A stretch of 64,000 nt of DNA from the NCBI GenBank assembly GCA_905181825.1, contig CAJIZJ010000009.1:1-64000 (forward strand), read 5' to 3'. Positions 40,167-51,469 of this stretch are shown here, in pieces. The DNA comes from an uncultured Flavobacteriaceae bacterium (GTDB taxonomy: Bacteria; Bacteroidota; Bacteroidia; Flavobacteriales; Flavobacteriaceae). The notes beneath the pieces were generated by a model, which searched no databases, was not told the origin of the DNA, and worked only from the letters and a program-made list of their open reading frames with translations. Position 1 is the stretch's first letter; every line of letters starts with the position of its first letter. The translations under genes were made by a program, and so were the position numbers.

Positions 40167-41801
40167 TTACCTATTCAATATACTAAGATAAGATTTAGTG
40201 TTTCCTAGTAGTTCTTGCGCCGCCTTCACGTCTTTACTTTTTACTAAGTAATAAGTATACAACCCTTTTCTATAAAAGAAGCGCTTAATAATTTCACCCT
40301 CCAAGGCGGTTGTAATTTCTGATTTATGTAGTTCTATTAAACGGGTCTTTGATTCATTTACAGATTTTTTTAGTTCTTTTAATGTGCCTTCAAGACCCTG
40401 TAAACCTTCTTTTTTTATATGGTCGTACAATTCATTTATCTCTCTTATACTTTTATCTTCTAAAAAAACAGGATGAACAAGGCTTCTTTTTTTAAAATTA
40501 TTAAAACCCTTTTCACCTAATTTAAAATCACCTAAGTCTTTCACATTGTTGTTGTGGTAATAATTATTAGCAAATTCAAAGACCAGCGAGCTATCTATAA
40601 GCTTCTGTATAAATTTAGACTTTTCTCTTTTCCCTAACAAAACATCTGGCGTCACCCCACCTCCATCATAAACAGTTCTACCGTTTTTAGTGTTAAATGC
40701 TTTATAGTCGTTTTCTTGGTATTTAATAGCTTCCCCGTCTTCTCCTCTATTTTTATAATCTAAAGCTTGTATACAGCGCCCTGAGGGTGTATAATAACGT
40801 GATATTGTCACCTTTAACTGCCCTCCGTAAGGCAGTGATTTAGGCCTTTGTACCAAACCTTTTCCAAAACTTCTTTCTCCAATAACTACTGCTCTATCCA
40901 AATCTTGCAATGCTCCCGCCACAATTTCACTTGCTGATGCACTTTTTTCATTTATTAATATAATTAAAGGTATGTCTAAATTCAACGGTTGCTTTCTAGT
41001 TATAAAGCTGTTATTAAAACCCTCTATATTTGATTTTGTTGAAACTACTAGCTGTCCTTTAGGCACAAACAAATTAACTATTTTGACTGCCTCCTGAAGA
41101 AGTCCTCCTGGGTTGTTTCTTAAATCTAGAATAATCCCTTTAGCTTCGTCTATCATAAAAAGCTTAAGGGCATTTTCAACCTCTTTCGAAGCTGTTTTTG
41201 TAAATCTATCTAAGGCAATATATCCAACACCATCATCCATTAATTTAGCTATAGGAACTGCTTTTGGAGTTATTCCAGCTCTTTTTATCCGAACCTCCTT
41301 TGTTTCTCCATTACTTATCAAAGACAACAAAACAGAACTATTTCTCTTTCCTTTAAGTAATTGTAGCGTAGCAACCCCAAGATCACTTACTTTATTTCCA
41401 TCTATATATGTAATTTCATCCCCAGCTTTTAAACCTACTTCATCAGCAGGAAGCCCTTTAAATACCTCAATTACAATTAACTTACTTTCTGATAGATTAA
41501 TAGTAGCACCAATTCCAACATAGGCCTCAGATTGGTTCATACGCGCAGACTCTACGTCTTGTTCTGTCAAGTATGTAGTGTAGGGGTCTAGTGATTTGAG
41601 CATATACTTGATTCCTTCCTGCATTAGCTCTGCCGGATTCGTTTCATCCACGTAATTCATATTGATTTCTTTAAACAGAGTGGAGAATATCTCCACTTGT
41701 TTAGCAATTTCAAAATAGTCGCTATTATAGGCGGTTGTTGAGATAAAAACTAAAATAGTCAACCCCATTAACCTTCCTCTTTTTTTATAACTTAACTTCA
41801 T
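40167..41801 (-). CDS. S41 family C-terminal processing peptidase (PDZ)
   Basis: YVGIGATINL PDZ; GIILDLRNNPGGLLQEAVKI; LINEKSASASEIVAGALQD. Confidence 0.95.
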   Translation of the reverse strand: MKLSYKKRGRLMGLTILVFISTTAYNSDYFEIAKQVEIFSTLFKEINMNYVDETNPAELMQEGIKYMLKSLDPYTTYLTEQDVESARMNQSEAYVGIGATINLSESKLIVIEVFKGLPADEVGLKAGDEITYIDGNKVSDLGVATLQLLKGKRNSSVLLSLISNGETKEVRIKRAGITPKAVPIAKLMDDGVGYIALDRFTKTASKEVENALKLFMIDEAKGIILDLRNNPGGLLQEAVKIVNLFVPKGQLVVSTKSNIEGFNNSFITRKQPLNLDIPLIILINEKSASASEIVAGALQDLDRAVVIGERSFGKGLVQRPKSLPYGGQLKVTISRYYTPSGRCIQALDYKNRGEDGEAIKYQENDYKAFNTKNGRTVYDGGGVTPDVLLGKREKSKFIQKLIDSSLVFEFANNYYHNNNVKDLGDFKLGEKGFNNFKKRSLVHPVFLEDKSIREINELYDHIKKEGLQGLEGTLKELKKSVNESKTRLIELHKSEITTALEGEIIKRFFYRKGLYTYYLVKSKDVKAAQELLGNTKSYLSILNR

Positions 41802-42138
41802 TCAATATTTTTTTATTAAAACGTTTTGTCATGGATGTAAATTGTACATCAAGTTCTTTTGATCTAGGCATTTCTTTCCCTACATATAATACCATCAAAC
41901 AATATTTAGAATCTAGTGGCTCCAATAGCTTATGGAAATGACTCTCAGTAGCTACTCTAAGCAGTCGTTTTATTTTATTTCTATCTACTGCATTTTTGAA
42001 GTGTTTTTTACTAACTGAGACCCCTACTTTATTTATAATTTCAGTCTCTATGTACACAAGCCTTAAAGGAAACGCTCCTATAGATCGCCCGCTAACAAAC
42101 AACTTTTCTATTTGTTTTTTACCTTTTAAGCGCTCCAT
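41785..42138 (-). CDS. rnpA: Ribonuclease P protein component
   Basis: GVSVSKKHFKNAVDRNKIKRLLR signature; overlaps the S41 gene by 17 nt. Confidence 0.93.
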   Translation of the reverse strand: MERLKGKKQIEKLFVSGRSIGAFPLRLVYIETEIINKVGVSVSKKHFKNAVDRNKIKRLLRVATESHFHKLLEPLDSKYCLMVLYVGKEMPRSKELDVQFTSMTKRFNKKILNEVKL

Positions 42139-42140
42139 GC

Positions 42141-43997
42141 CTACAATGTTTTTTTCTGATTATTTTTCTGATTTATGTCAGCAGTTTCGTTATGTGCATC
42201 AATTGTAATTGTATTGACATCCTCTTTGGCAATAGCTATAGTAAAACTATACGTTGGATAGGCCCAGGCCCAATCTTTCAATATTTTCACTTCTTTTTCT
42301 ACTGGTTTCTCTCCTCGCATCATCTGCAAGGGAATGTAGTAATTTAATTTTTCTCCATCATTTAAAAGCACCTCTACTTCTACAGGCATAGGCATAAGAC
42401 CAATTCTTTCTAGGCTTATTTTTATACCGGTCTCCGCAGCTATTTGTTCAGACATAGCCCTCAACGTCTCTATGCTTTTTACAGCATAATCAATTGTGTT
42501 AACCGTTTGTGTCCAGTCAGTTAAAAACCACTCTAGCTCTATCCCCGATGTTTTTTCAGCAGAACGAATGAAGTCATTTGGTGTTGGGTGTTTAAACGCC
42601 CAATCTTTGAAATACCTTTTAAGGGTTTCATTAAAGTTGTCTTCTCCAATAATATATTTTAATTGGGCTAAAACAAGCGCTCCCTTGCTATAAGTTGATG
42701 TGCTATAAGAACTATTATATAAGAACCTATCCGCATGTGTACTCATCGGCTGTTCTTTTCCACTTAAAGCCAGCCTGAAATAGCGGTTATAACTACTTCT
42801 CAAAGGGTCTTTTGTTTCTTTTCCTAAAAGAGAATTTTCAATAATTGTGCAAGTGTATTCCGCAAAACCTTCGTCAAGCCACGGGTGTTTACTTTCGTTG
42901 GAAGCAAGTAAAAACTGAAACCAGGTATGTCCAATTTCATGTGCAGTTACTCCAACTAAGCTTTCAAAGGGTCTTTCACCTGTAATAAGTGTACACATTC
43001 CGTATTCCATCCCTCCATCTCCTCCTTGAATAATAGAATATTGCTCGTATGGGTATTTTCCAACGGTTTTACTGTAATGCCTAATAATCTCACTTGCAAT
43101 AGGCTGCAGGTTTTCCCAGTTGTCTTTATATTTTTTACTCAAAGAACTTTTATAAAGAAAATGTAATACTGGACCATCAACTACCTTTAGAGTGTCGTGT
43201 GTGAAATTAGGATCTGCTGCCCAAGTGAAGTCGTGAACATTAGGTGCTTTAAAATGCCATGTCAGAAATTCTTTTTTTGTATGATCAGTTAATTTTTTAG
43301 TATACCCATGGCCAATTTCTTCTGGGTTTTGAAGATTGCCTGTTCCCCCCACCGTATACTCCTTATCTATAGTCAGTTTTACATCAAAGTCTCCCCAAAC
43401 ACCATGAAATTCCCTACTAATATATGGGTCTGCGTGCCACCCTTCAAAGTCATATTCTGCCATTTTTGGATACCACTGAGCCATTGATAGCGCCACCTTT
43501 TCTTCACTGTCTTTTCCTGCTCTTCGGATAACAGGTGGGATTTGACCCTCGAAATTCATATCAAATATAGCAGAGTCTCCGGATTTTATAGGCGTGTTTA
43601 ATTGAACCTCTAAAACGGTTCCTGCTACATTATAGCCAACAGGAACATTGTTGTGTTTTAAGCTTATAACATTTAGAAAACCAAAATCTTCTTGTCTAAG
43701 TTTACTTATTCTATCGCCAACTCTTGAGTCTGGGTCTGCAATTGTAAGCGAACGAACATCCATTTCACTTCCTGGCTGAAAAGCATTAAAGTATAAGTGA
43801 TAAAACACGACACTTAAATCATCAGGAGAGTTATTGGTGTAGACAAGTTGTTGTGTTCCGTTATAAGAACTGGTTTTAACATCTACAGAAACCTCCATAG
43901 TATAGTCAACATGCTGTTGCCAGTAACTATAATTATTTTGTGCGCTTAAAAATGTACAACTTATAAGTAGTAAGATTAAATGAGCTGTTTTTTTCAT
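42141..43997 (-). CDS. M1 family metallopeptidase
   Basis: GVTAHEIGHTWFQFLLASNESKHPWLDEGFAEY (HExxH...E); signal peptide. Confidence 0.93.
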   Translation of the reverse strand: MKKTAHLILLLISCTFLSAQNNYSYWQQHVDYTMEVSVDVKTSSYNGTQQLVYTNNSPDDLSVVFYHLYFNAFQPGSEMDVRSLTIADPDSRVGDRISKLRQEDFGFLNVISLKHNNVPVGYNVAGTVLEVQLNTPIKSGDSAIFDMNFEGQIPPVIRRAGKDSEEKVALSMAQWYPKMAEYDFEGWHADPYISREFHGVWGDFDVKLTIDKEYTVGGTGNLQNPEEIGHGYTKKLTDHTKKEFLTWHFKAPNVHDFTWAADPNFTHDTLKVVDGPVLHFLYKSSLSKKYKDNWENLQPIASEIIRHYSKTVGKYPYEQYSIIQGGDGGMEYGMCTLITGERPFESLVGVTAHEIGHTWFQFLLASNESKHPWLDEGFAEYTCTIIENSLLGKETKDPLRSSYNRYFRLALSGKEQPMSTHADRFLYNSSYSTSTYSKGALVLAQLKYIIGEDNFNETLKRYFKDWAFKHPTPNDFIRSAEKTSGIELEWFLTDWTQTVNTIDYAVKSIETLRAMSEQIAAETGIKISLERIGLMPMPVEVEVLLNDGEKLNYYIPLQMMRGEKPVEKEVKILKDWAWAYPTYSFTIAIAKEDVNTITIDAHNETADINQKNNQKKTL

Positions 43998-44007
43998 AGT
44001 AGAATAA

Positions 44008-45621
44008 TTATTTAGATATTTTTGAAGCCATTATAAGTGCGTTGTAAGCGTTTATTAATTTCCCAGATTTTGATAATTCAGAAAAAGGAACCACATCTCT
44101 ATTTTCTAAAGATACTTTTTTGTTAATGGCTAATCCTGATTTCATAAGTATTTCCTTTACTTGTGCCGCACTTAAGTTAGGATATTGAGAGAAAATTAAA
44201 GCCGCTACACCCGCTACTAATGGTGACGCCATAGACGTACCTTGCGCATACTCATAACTTTGTTTTGGGTATGTTGAGTATATTTGAGATCCAGGCGCAA
44301 ATACATCCACCGTATTTTTCCCGTAGTTAGAATATCCGGCGACTAACGAGGACCCGTATCTAGGCCCTGTAGCTCCTACTTTAATAAATGTATTTGAAAT
44401 TTCAGCCCCTGTTCCTATTTGGTCATTTGGAAAACTACTTACTTGATCTGTATCTTGGCCTTCATTTCCAGCCGCAGCGACTATCAAAACATCATTGTCA
44501 GCTGCATAAGCTATAGCGTCCCTAACCCATTCACTATGCGGAGAAAATCCTTTCCCGAAACTCATATTAATTACTTTTGCTCCGTTATCAACCGCGTAAT
44601 ACACTCCTAGAGCGACGTCCTTGTCATACTCGTCCCCATTAGGCGTATTTCTTATGGCCATAATTTTTACATTGTTGGCCGCTCCATTCATTCCTATTCC
44701 GTTATTGCGTATAGCCCCTATAATCCCAGAGACATGTGTGCCATGGCTTCGACCATTTTTTGCGGTTACATCATTATCCCCATAAGACCTATCGTTTAAA
44801 TCATCTGGATTATCACCAACAACTTTCCTTCCATCAAATTCGATATTTAAATTATAATCTAAGCGGTCGTTAAAAGACTTGAGCCCTGTATTCAGTTCTT
44901 TCATCAATGCCTGTATACTGTCAAAACCAAAACCATAGGATTGTTTAATAACACTCACATGTCCAAGCAATGTTTCGTCTTCCGTATCAATGGCGTCAAC
45001 CTCTTCCTTTTTGTAAATCTTTTTGTTTAAATGTTTTGCCACCACAGCATCCGACCTACTCAGTTGATCCATTATACCGTCGTACTGTGTTTTTGAACGA
45101 AGGAACTTTACACGCTCTTGTTTAAGTAGCTCTTCTGCTTCCTTGAACCTTGGATTTGTAGTCTGCTTACTAGCCAATAACCTTACGTATTCTAGTTGTT
45201 CATTGTTCGAATCACCCAGAAAGTTCCATCCGTTTACGTCGTCTATATAACCATTATTGTCATCATCCTTACCGTTATTAGGAATTTCTCCTGAGTTAAC
45301 CCAAATGTTTCCGCTAAGGTCCTCGTGGTTAATATCAATACCCGAATCAATAACCGCTACAATAACAGTTTTGCTTTTGGGTTTCACCAGCTCTTTATAT
45401 GCCTTATTTAAACTAACTCCGGGAACGGTATCAGCTGTAATGTCAAAGTGACTCCAAGTCTCTTTTTGCTTGTCTGTAAGCTTAGTTTCCTTAAGCGGAA
45501 TTAAATCAATATTTTCAATTGGGGTGGAGGTTACTTTCGCAGTTGATCCACAGCTGGATAGCATTAATAAACCAAACCAAAAAGTTGTTTTTTGAAGGTT
45601 TTTAAATAATTTTAGCTTCAT
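44008..45621 (-). CDS. S8 (subtilisin-like) peptidase, lipoprotein
   Basis: VAVIDSGIDINHEDL (Asp), GRSHGTHVSGIIGA (His), GTSMASPLVAGVAAL (Ser); N-terminal LLMLSSCGS. Confidence 0.95.
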   Translation of the reverse strand: MKLKLFKNLQKTTFWFGLLMLSSCGSTAKVTSTPIENIDLIPLKETKLTDKQKETWSHFDITADTVPGVSLNKAYKELVKPKSKTVIVAVIDSGIDINHEDLSGNIWVNSGEIPNNGKDDDNNGYIDDVNGWNFLGDSNNEQLEYVRLLASKQTTNPRFKEAEELLKQERVKFLRSKTQYDGIMDQLSRSDAVVAKHLNKKIYKKEEVDAIDTEDETLLGHVSVIKQSYGFGFDSIQALMKELNTGLKSFNDRLDYNLNIEFDGRKVVGDNPDDLNDRSYGDNDVTAKNGRSHGTHVSGIIGAIRNNGIGMNGAANNVKIMAIRNTPNGDEYDKDVALGVYYAVDNGAKVINMSFGKGFSPHSEWVRDAIAYAADNDVLIVAAAGNEGQDTDQVSSFPNDQIGTGAEISNTFIKVGATGPRYGSSLVAGYSNYGKNTVDVFAPGSQIYSTYPKQSYEYAQGTSMASPLVAGVAALIFSQYPNLSAAQVKEILMKSGLAINKKVSLENRDVVPFSELSKSGKLINAYNALIMASKISK

Positions 45622-45630
45622 AAGATTTTT

Positions 45631-46488
45631 TTAAAATAAATTATTGAAGTCGTGAATAGTATTTAAACGGACTCCTTTCTCGGTGTGTTTTACGGTTATT
45701 AGTTCGTTATGCGCGTCGTGCTCCAAAAGTAGATAATAGTTATGATCTGCGGCAAGTTTTAAGAAACGTTCTTTTTCATCTAGAGTTAGTAAAGGTCTCG
45801 TGTCATAACCCATTACAAAAGGGATGGGTATATGGCCCACAGTAGGTAGTAAATCTGCCATAAAGCAAATCGTTTTTCCTTTATAAGAAATCATAGGAAT
45901 CATTTGCTTTTCGGTATGGCCGTTTGCATAAAAGACATCAAACCCAAGCTCAGACCTCTTTAATATATCATCTTCCGGGACTGGAAGAAATTTTAAATTA
46001 CCGGAGTCTTGAATCGGTAAAATGTTTTCAGTTAAAAAAGAAGCCTTTTCGCGCTTATTGGGTTTCACCGCCAAATTCCAATGGTTTTCATTGCTCCAAA
46101 CAACCGCATTTTTAAAAGCGAGTTCATATCCACTTCGGTCTTTATTCCATTGAACACAGCCTCCACAGTGGTCAAAATGCAGATGAGTTAAAAATATATC
46201 CGTTACATCGTCTTTACAAAAACCCACATTGTTGAGCGCCTTATCTAAAGATTGATCACCCCAACGAAAATAGTAGTTAAAAAAACGATCACTTTGCTTT
46301 GTACCCATTCCTGTATCGATAAGGATTAATCGATCTCCGTCTTCAATCAACAGACAACGAGAAGCAATATCAATCATGTTTTTCTCATCAGCAGGATTTG
46401 TCTTGCTCCACAAAGACTTGGGAACCACTCCAAACATTGCCCCTCCGTCTAATTTAAAATTACCAACATTTATGGGGTATAACTTCAT
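45631..46488 (-). CDS. MBL-fold metallo-hydrolase
   Basis: LIDTGMG; DIFLTHLHFDHCGG (HxHxDH). Confidence 0.92.
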   Translation of the reverse strand: MKLYPINVGNFKLDGGAMFGVVPKSLWSKTNPADEKNMIDIASRCLLIEDGDRLILIDTGMGTKQSDRFFNYYFRWGDQSLDKALNNVGFCKDDVTDIFLTHLHFDHCGGCVQWNKDRSGYELAFKNAVVWSNENHWNLAVKPNKREKASFLTENILPIQDSGNLKFLPVPEDDILKRSELGFDVFYANGHTEKQMIPMISYKGKTICFMADLLPTVGHIPIPFVMGYDTRPLLTLDEKERFLKLAADHNYYLLLEHDAHNELITVKHTEKGVRLNTIHDFNNLF

Positions 46489-46489
46489 A

Positions 46490-48685
46490 TTAAGTGTTGT
46501 TAATAAGCTTATTTAACCGGACGCCATAATCTAAAAGAGCCTTGATTTCTTTAATACTTGCGATGCGTTGTTTATTGCAAATTAGCACCCCGTCGTTATT
46601 TGATTCGACATGGTAGTAGGCGTTACTTTCAAAAAAACGCACTAGTTCGTTTGTGAAAAACGCTTTTATTTCTTCAGGGTTTTCACCCCTTAAGTAAAAT
46701 CTATTTGAAAAATCTTTGTGACTCTCAAAGTCAATATCTTCGTAGCCTGCTAGAGCATAAAGCCGCTCTAAGAGCCCTTCTTTATCAAGAGTAAATGCAG
46801 GAATTGTTTTAGAAGTTTTAATAAAAAGCATTGTTGTTCTAACAACCTCTTTTGCAATAAACTCTCCTTCTGAAAACGTAACATCAAAAGATCGATATTG
46901 ACCGTTCTCTTCTGTCAGCTCATTAAATATATGTTCTATTTTCTTTGTTTTAAAATAGATGAAATTTTCTAGAAACTCACCGTCTGTTTTCTTTACAGGA
47001 TTATAAGTTAAATCAAAATTATCAGCAACCAAACTTAAATTGGTTTGACGTTTTGTTTTATTGTCTGGCAAGATTTTTTGCAGAGTTAACATACGCCTTA
47101 AAGCAAACGGATGCTTAGATTTAGCACCTAAAACATCAAGTCCAATCACCTCAATATTTCCTCCTTTTTTATGAAATAATTCCTGGTAATCATCAACACT
47201 TTCCATCACGGAGTGATCTACGAAACCACACAACGAAAAGTCAATAATTACGTCATTATTTTCTGGAATTGCTTCTAAATTATTTTTTAGGGTGTTGAAG
47301 TTTAAGAAGCTGCAAAAATGCTTTACACTAACAAAATAACTGCCGTCTTCTTCTTTATACATTAGCACGTTAGGCTTTAATATGTTTTTCATAAACAGAC
47401 CAAGACTCTTAGTAACAACCACATGAATTATAAATGTTGCAATTAGTCCTGCTACAATCCCAGAAATTAAGCCAATCTTTAAAGTTACCAGTAAAGTGGC
47501 AAAGAAAATTATAAGCTGTTCTTTTCCTATAGTAAATATTTTTCTAACAATAACAGGAGACGCTAGCTTGTACCCTGTATAAACCAGAATAGCCATTAGT
47601 GCGGACAAAGGGATTCTTGTTAATTCCGAGCTAAAAAGAAGAATAAAGACCACCAGAAAGAGAGCGTGGAATAAGTTTGAAGATCGATTACTCCCTCCAT
47701 TGTTTACATTGACAGAACTTCTGGCAATTACCGTCACCACATTAAGACCCCCTAAGAACCCACTAACTACAGTAGCAAGCCCAAGAGCTTTTATGTCCTT
47801 ATTTACATTAGAACGCCTTTTGTCAACGTCTAATTTATCAACCGCCTTTATGCTTAATAAAGACTCAATACTTGCAATAAGTGTCAGTGCGACCACGCTC
47901 GACCAAAAGGAAAGACTTCCTACCATTTTAAAGTCTGGCGAAGGAATTTCTCTTACAATAGTTTGAATATCTGGAATGGCAGGAATCATATAGTCTAAAG
48001 ATATAGGATTTGGGGACTTAAGAACCAACTGGTAGTAATAGCTAAACCCAACAGAAACAATCACAATCCACATAGGAGCTGGTATGAGCTGTAAATATTT
48101 ATTTCTTATTTTTGAATAAAATACCATAATAGCTAAACTAAGAACTCCTGCAAGTGCGGCATAAATTAACCCTTTATCCTCAAACTGAAAAACCGTTATT
48201 ATTGTGTTTGGTATTTCTAACAAATAATCAATACCACTGTCTCTGACAATTTTATTTCCAAGCATTATATGAAACTGCTTCCCCAGAATAATAAGCCCTA
48301 TGGCTGCTAGCATTCCTTGAATTGCCGATGAAGGAAAATAATCCGCTAGTTTACCAAGCCTTAAAAATCCCAGTATAATTAAAATGATTCCGGAGCAAAT
48401 AATAGCAGCATATGTAGCTGTCAAACCAAGTGATGTAATAGCAATTAAAACCACTCCAACTAGGCCATTTCCTGGCCCAGAAATTGTTACAAAACTACCC
48501 CCCAGAACGGAAACAATGACACCCCCTACTATAGCTGTAATGACTCCAGCTATTGGCGGTGCCTCGCTGGCCATGGCCAGCCCAAGACCCAATGGTAGTG
48601 CGATAAGACTTACCACTAAACCAGAAAATATATTTTTTGGCAGTGCTTTTATAAACCCGCCAAGTGAAGATTCTTTTGATTTCAT
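46490..48685 (-). CDS. SulP family transporter (STAS) with extra C-terminal region
   Basis: SGLVVSLIALPLGLGLAMASEAPPIAGVI; GGSFVTISGPGNGL; STAS-like VIIDFSLCGFVDHSVMESVDDYQEL; further ~200 aa unassigned. Confidence 0.9.
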   Translation of the reverse strand: MKSKESSLGGFIKALPKNIFSGLVVSLIALPLGLGLAMASEAPPIAGVITAIVGGVIVSVLGGSFVTISGPGNGLVGVVLIAITSLGLTATYAAIICSGIILIILGFLRLGKLADYFPSSAIQGMLAAIGLIILGKQFHIMLGNKIVRDSGIDYLLEIPNTIITVFQFEDKGLIYAALAGVLSLAIMVFYSKIRNKYLQLIPAPMWIVIVSVGFSYYYQLVLKSPNPISLDYMIPAIPDIQTIVREIPSPDFKMVGSLSFWSSVVALTLIASIESLLSIKAVDKLDVDKRRSNVNKDIKALGLATVVSGFLGGLNVVTVIARSSVNVNNGGSNRSSNLFHALFLVVFILLFSSELTRIPLSALMAILVYTGYKLASPVIVRKIFTIGKEQLIIFFATLLVTLKIGLISGIVAGLIATFIIHVVVTKSLGLFMKNILKPNVLMYKEEDGSYFVSVKHFCSFLNFNTLKNNLEAIPENNDVIIDFSLCGFVDHSVMESVDDYQELFHKKGGNIEVIGLDVLGAKSKHPFALRRMLTLQKILPDNKTKRQTNLSLVADNFDLTYNPVKKTDGEFLENFIYFKTKKIEHIFNELTEENGQYRSFDVTFSEGEFIAKEVVRTTMLFIKTSKTIPAFTLDKEGLLERLYALAGYEDIDFESHKDFSNRFYLRGENPEEIKAFFTNELVRFFESNAYYHVESNNDGVLICNKQRIASIKEIKALLDYGVRLNKLINNT

Positions 48686-49530
48686 TGTACGATTAAAACA
48701 TCTGTTGGTAATTCAGTTAAAATATGTTCAATATCATGAGGAAACAAACGGTCCCAAAAAGTCATTTTGCTAGGGGCGTTCATTACTAATAAGTCAGCAC
48801 GTGCTACTTGCGCATAGTGACCTATTGAATAGCCGCGTTTCCCAAAAATTGGCTGAGACTTGATCATAATGTCTTTTGTAAGTTCGTTAGGAATCGTTTT
48901 TAGTATAGCCTTCACGCGCATTTCCTCTCTCATACGTAAACGCTCCTTAACTATTGTGGACTTTCTTAGTGATTTATCGTCGTCCACTTTCACACTCACT
49001 TCGTCATCACCAATTTCCTCAACAACCGTCACCCTGCTAGCCCCCAATTTATGCCCCACAAAAAAAGCAGTTGTAACCGTTTCTTCTGTCTTAGGGTCTT
49101 TTAATCCATTCACTACTATGTGGTTACAACTCACCCTTTCCTTTGAAGGGTTTATTAATAATAAAATAGAACATGTAGCCTTACGAGTAATTTTTCTAGC
49201 AATAGAACCTAGGTAGTATTTAACAAAATTTTCTTTTTTAAGGGCTCCTATTATAAGTAAGTCAACTTTTTTTTCTTCTGTAGTTGATAAAATCACTTCT
49301 ACAGGATCACCCGCTTTGAAAGAAACTTCAAAATCCAGCCCTTGATCCTTAAAAGGATTTAAAAAAGATAGAAACGTGTTTAGTTTCTCGTCTGATGATT
49401 CACCTACATGAATTAACACAAGCCTGCCGCCTAAAAACAAGGCCAATCGAGCAGCTTCATTTATATTCGCTTCCAGGTTTGGAGAAAAAGTGACGCCAAT
49501 CCCAATGGTTTTAAACGCTATTGTGTCCAA
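48682..49530 (-). CDS. Universal stress protein, two Usp domains
   Basis: IGIGVTFSPNLEANINEAARLALFLGGRLVLIHVGE; VDLLIIGALKKENFVKYYLGSIARKITRKATCSILLL; second domain ending ADLLVMNAPSKMTFWDRLFPHDIEHILTELPTDVLIV; 4-nt overlap with the SulP gene. Confidence 0.88.
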   Translation of the reverse strand: MDTIAFKTIGIGVTFSPNLEANINEAARLALFLGGRLVLIHVGESSDEKLNTFLSFLNPFKDQGLDFEVSFKAGDPVEVILSTTEEKKVDLLIIGALKKENFVKYYLGSIARKITRKATCSILLLINPSKERVSCNHIVVNGLKDPKTEETVTTAFFVGHKLGASRVTVVEEIGDDEVSVKVDDDKSLRKSTIVKERLRMREEMRVKAILKTIPNELTKDIMIKSQPIFGKRGYSIGHYAQVARADLLVMNAPSKMTFWDRLFPHDIEHILTELPTDVLIVQ

Positions 49531-49600
49531 GTAGTTTTTTGTTTAAATATTAAGTTGAAATATAAGAATTTCTTTAAAAATACAAAAACAAGAACTTAAA

Positions 49601-51397
49601 TTAATCGTTAAGCTTCAAAACAGCCATGAAGGCTTCTTGAGGTATTTCTACATTTCCTACTTGTCGCATTCTTTTCTTTCCTTTTTTTTGGTTTTCTAAA
49701 AGCTTTCTCTTTCTTGAAATATCACCACCGTAGCACTTTGCTGTTACATCTTTACGAACTGCTTTTACCGTTTCTCTAGAAATGATTTTTGCTCCAATTG
49801 CAGCTTGAATAGGGATATCAAATTGTTGTCGAGGAATGAGCTCTCTTAATTTCGAGCACATTTTCTTCCCAATTGTCACCGAGTTGTCGATGTGAATTAA
49901 TGCTGATAATGCATCTACTGTTTGTCCGTTTAACAAGATATCAACACGAACTAATTTTGAGACTCGCATTCCAATTGGCGAATAGTCAAAAGAGGCATAG
50001 CCTTTAGAGACCGTTTTTAATCGGTCATAAAAGTCAAATACAATTTCAGCTAAAGGCATATCAAAAGTTAATTCAACGCGCTCTGTCGTAAGGTAAGTCT
50101 GGCTTGTAATCTGTCCACGCTTTTCAATACATAATGACATTACATTCCCAACAAAATCTGCCTTCGTAATGATGGAAGCCTTAATATAAGGCTCTTCAAT
50201 TCGCTCTAGGCTTGATGGTTCCGGAAGATCCGAAGGGTTGTTTAGTGTTAGAATTTCTTCTGGGTTTTTACGTGTAAATGCGTGGTAAGATACATTAGGT
50301 ACGGTTGTAATGACCGTCATATTAAACTCTCTTTCCAAGCGTTCTTGAATAATTTCTAAGTGTAACATCCCTAGGAAACCACAACGAAATCCAAACCCTA
50401 AGGCAGCAGAGCTCTCGGCTTGAAACACTAAAGAAGCATCATTAAGCTGTAGTTTTTCCATAGACGCCCTAAGCTCCTCATATTCTTCTGTGTCCACAGG
50501 ATAAATACCAGCAAAGACCATAGGCTTTACATCTTCAAAACCATCAACCGCTTCGGTTGTAGGGAAGTTGGCGTCTGTAATAGTGTCTCCAACCTTTACA
50601 TCTCGTGCATCCTTTATTCCGGTGATCAGATAACCTACATCTCCGGTTTTAATTTCTTTTTTAGGGGTTTGAGTAAGGTTTAGTGTCCCAACCTCATCGG
50701 CCCCATAAGTTTTTCCTGTTGCAATAAACTTTACCTGTTGATTTTTTTTAATGCTTCCGTTTTTAACTTTAAAGTAAGTTTCAACTCCTCTAAACGAATT
50801 GTAGACAGAATCAAAAACCAGCGCTTGTAGCGGGGCTTCTGGGGATCCGCCTGGAGGAGGAACAAGTTTAATGATAGCATTTAATATTTCTTCAATACCA
50901 ATTCCTGTTTTGGCACTTGCAGGAATGACATCAGAAGCATCACATCCAAGAAGGTCAACAATATCATCTGTTACTTCTTCAGGATTTGCGCTTGGTAAAT
51001 CAACTTTATTTAATATAGGTATTATTTCTAGATCATTTTCAAGCGCTAGATATAGATTTGAAATTGTTTGCGCCTGTATGCTTTGTGCGGCATCAACCAC
51101 CAAAAGAGCTCCTTCACATGCCGCAATTGATCTAGAAACTTCATAGCTAAAATCAACGTGTCCAGGCGTGTCAATTAGGTTTAAAATATACTCTTGCCCC
51201 TCGAAGGTGTATTCCATCTGAATGGCGTGTGACTTTATGGTAATCCCCCGTTCGCGCTCCAAATCCATAGTGTCAAGTAGTTGGCTCTGTTTTTCACGCT
51301 CTGTCACGGCACCCGTAAAATCTAATAATCTGTCAGCCAAAGTACTTTTACCATGGTCAATGTGTGCGATTATACAAAAGTTTCTAATATGCTTCAT
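49601..51397 (-). CDS. lepA: Translation elongation factor 4
   Basis: [79 protein letters not shown]. Confidence 0.98.
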   Translation of the reverse strand: MKHIRNFCIIAHIDHGKSTLADRLLDFTGAVTEREKQSQLLDTMDLERERGITIKSHAIQMEYTFEGQEYILNLIDTPGHVDFSYEVSRSIAACEGALLVVDAAQSIQAQTISNLYLALENDLEIIPILNKVDLPSANPEEVTDDIVDLLGCDASDVIPASAKTGIGIEEILNAIIKLVPPPGGSPEAPLQALVFDSVYNSFRGVETYFKVKNGSIKKNQQVKFIATGKTYGADEVGTLNLTQTPKKEIKTGDVGYLITGIKDARDVKVGDTITDANFPTTEAVDGFEDVKPMVFAGIYPVDTEEYEELRASMEKLQLNDASLVFQAESSAALGFGFRCGFLGMLHLEIIQERLEREFNMTVITTVPNVSYHAFTRKNPEEILTLNNPSDLPEPSSLERIEEPYIKASIITKADFVGNVMSLCIEKRGQITSQTYLTTERVELTFDMPLAEIVFDFYDRLKTVSKGYASFDYSPIGMRVSKLVRVDILLNGQTVDALSALIHIDNSVTIGKKMCSKLRELIPRQQFDIPIQAAIGAKIISRETVKAVRKDVTAKCYGGDISRKRKLLENQKKGKKRMRQVGNVEIPQEAFMAVLKLND

Positions 51398-51469
51398 TTA
51401 CTCTCTTTTCAGGACGCGTTGTATGCGGTGGTAAAAGTAATCAAATTTACCACACAACATTTAGATAAA

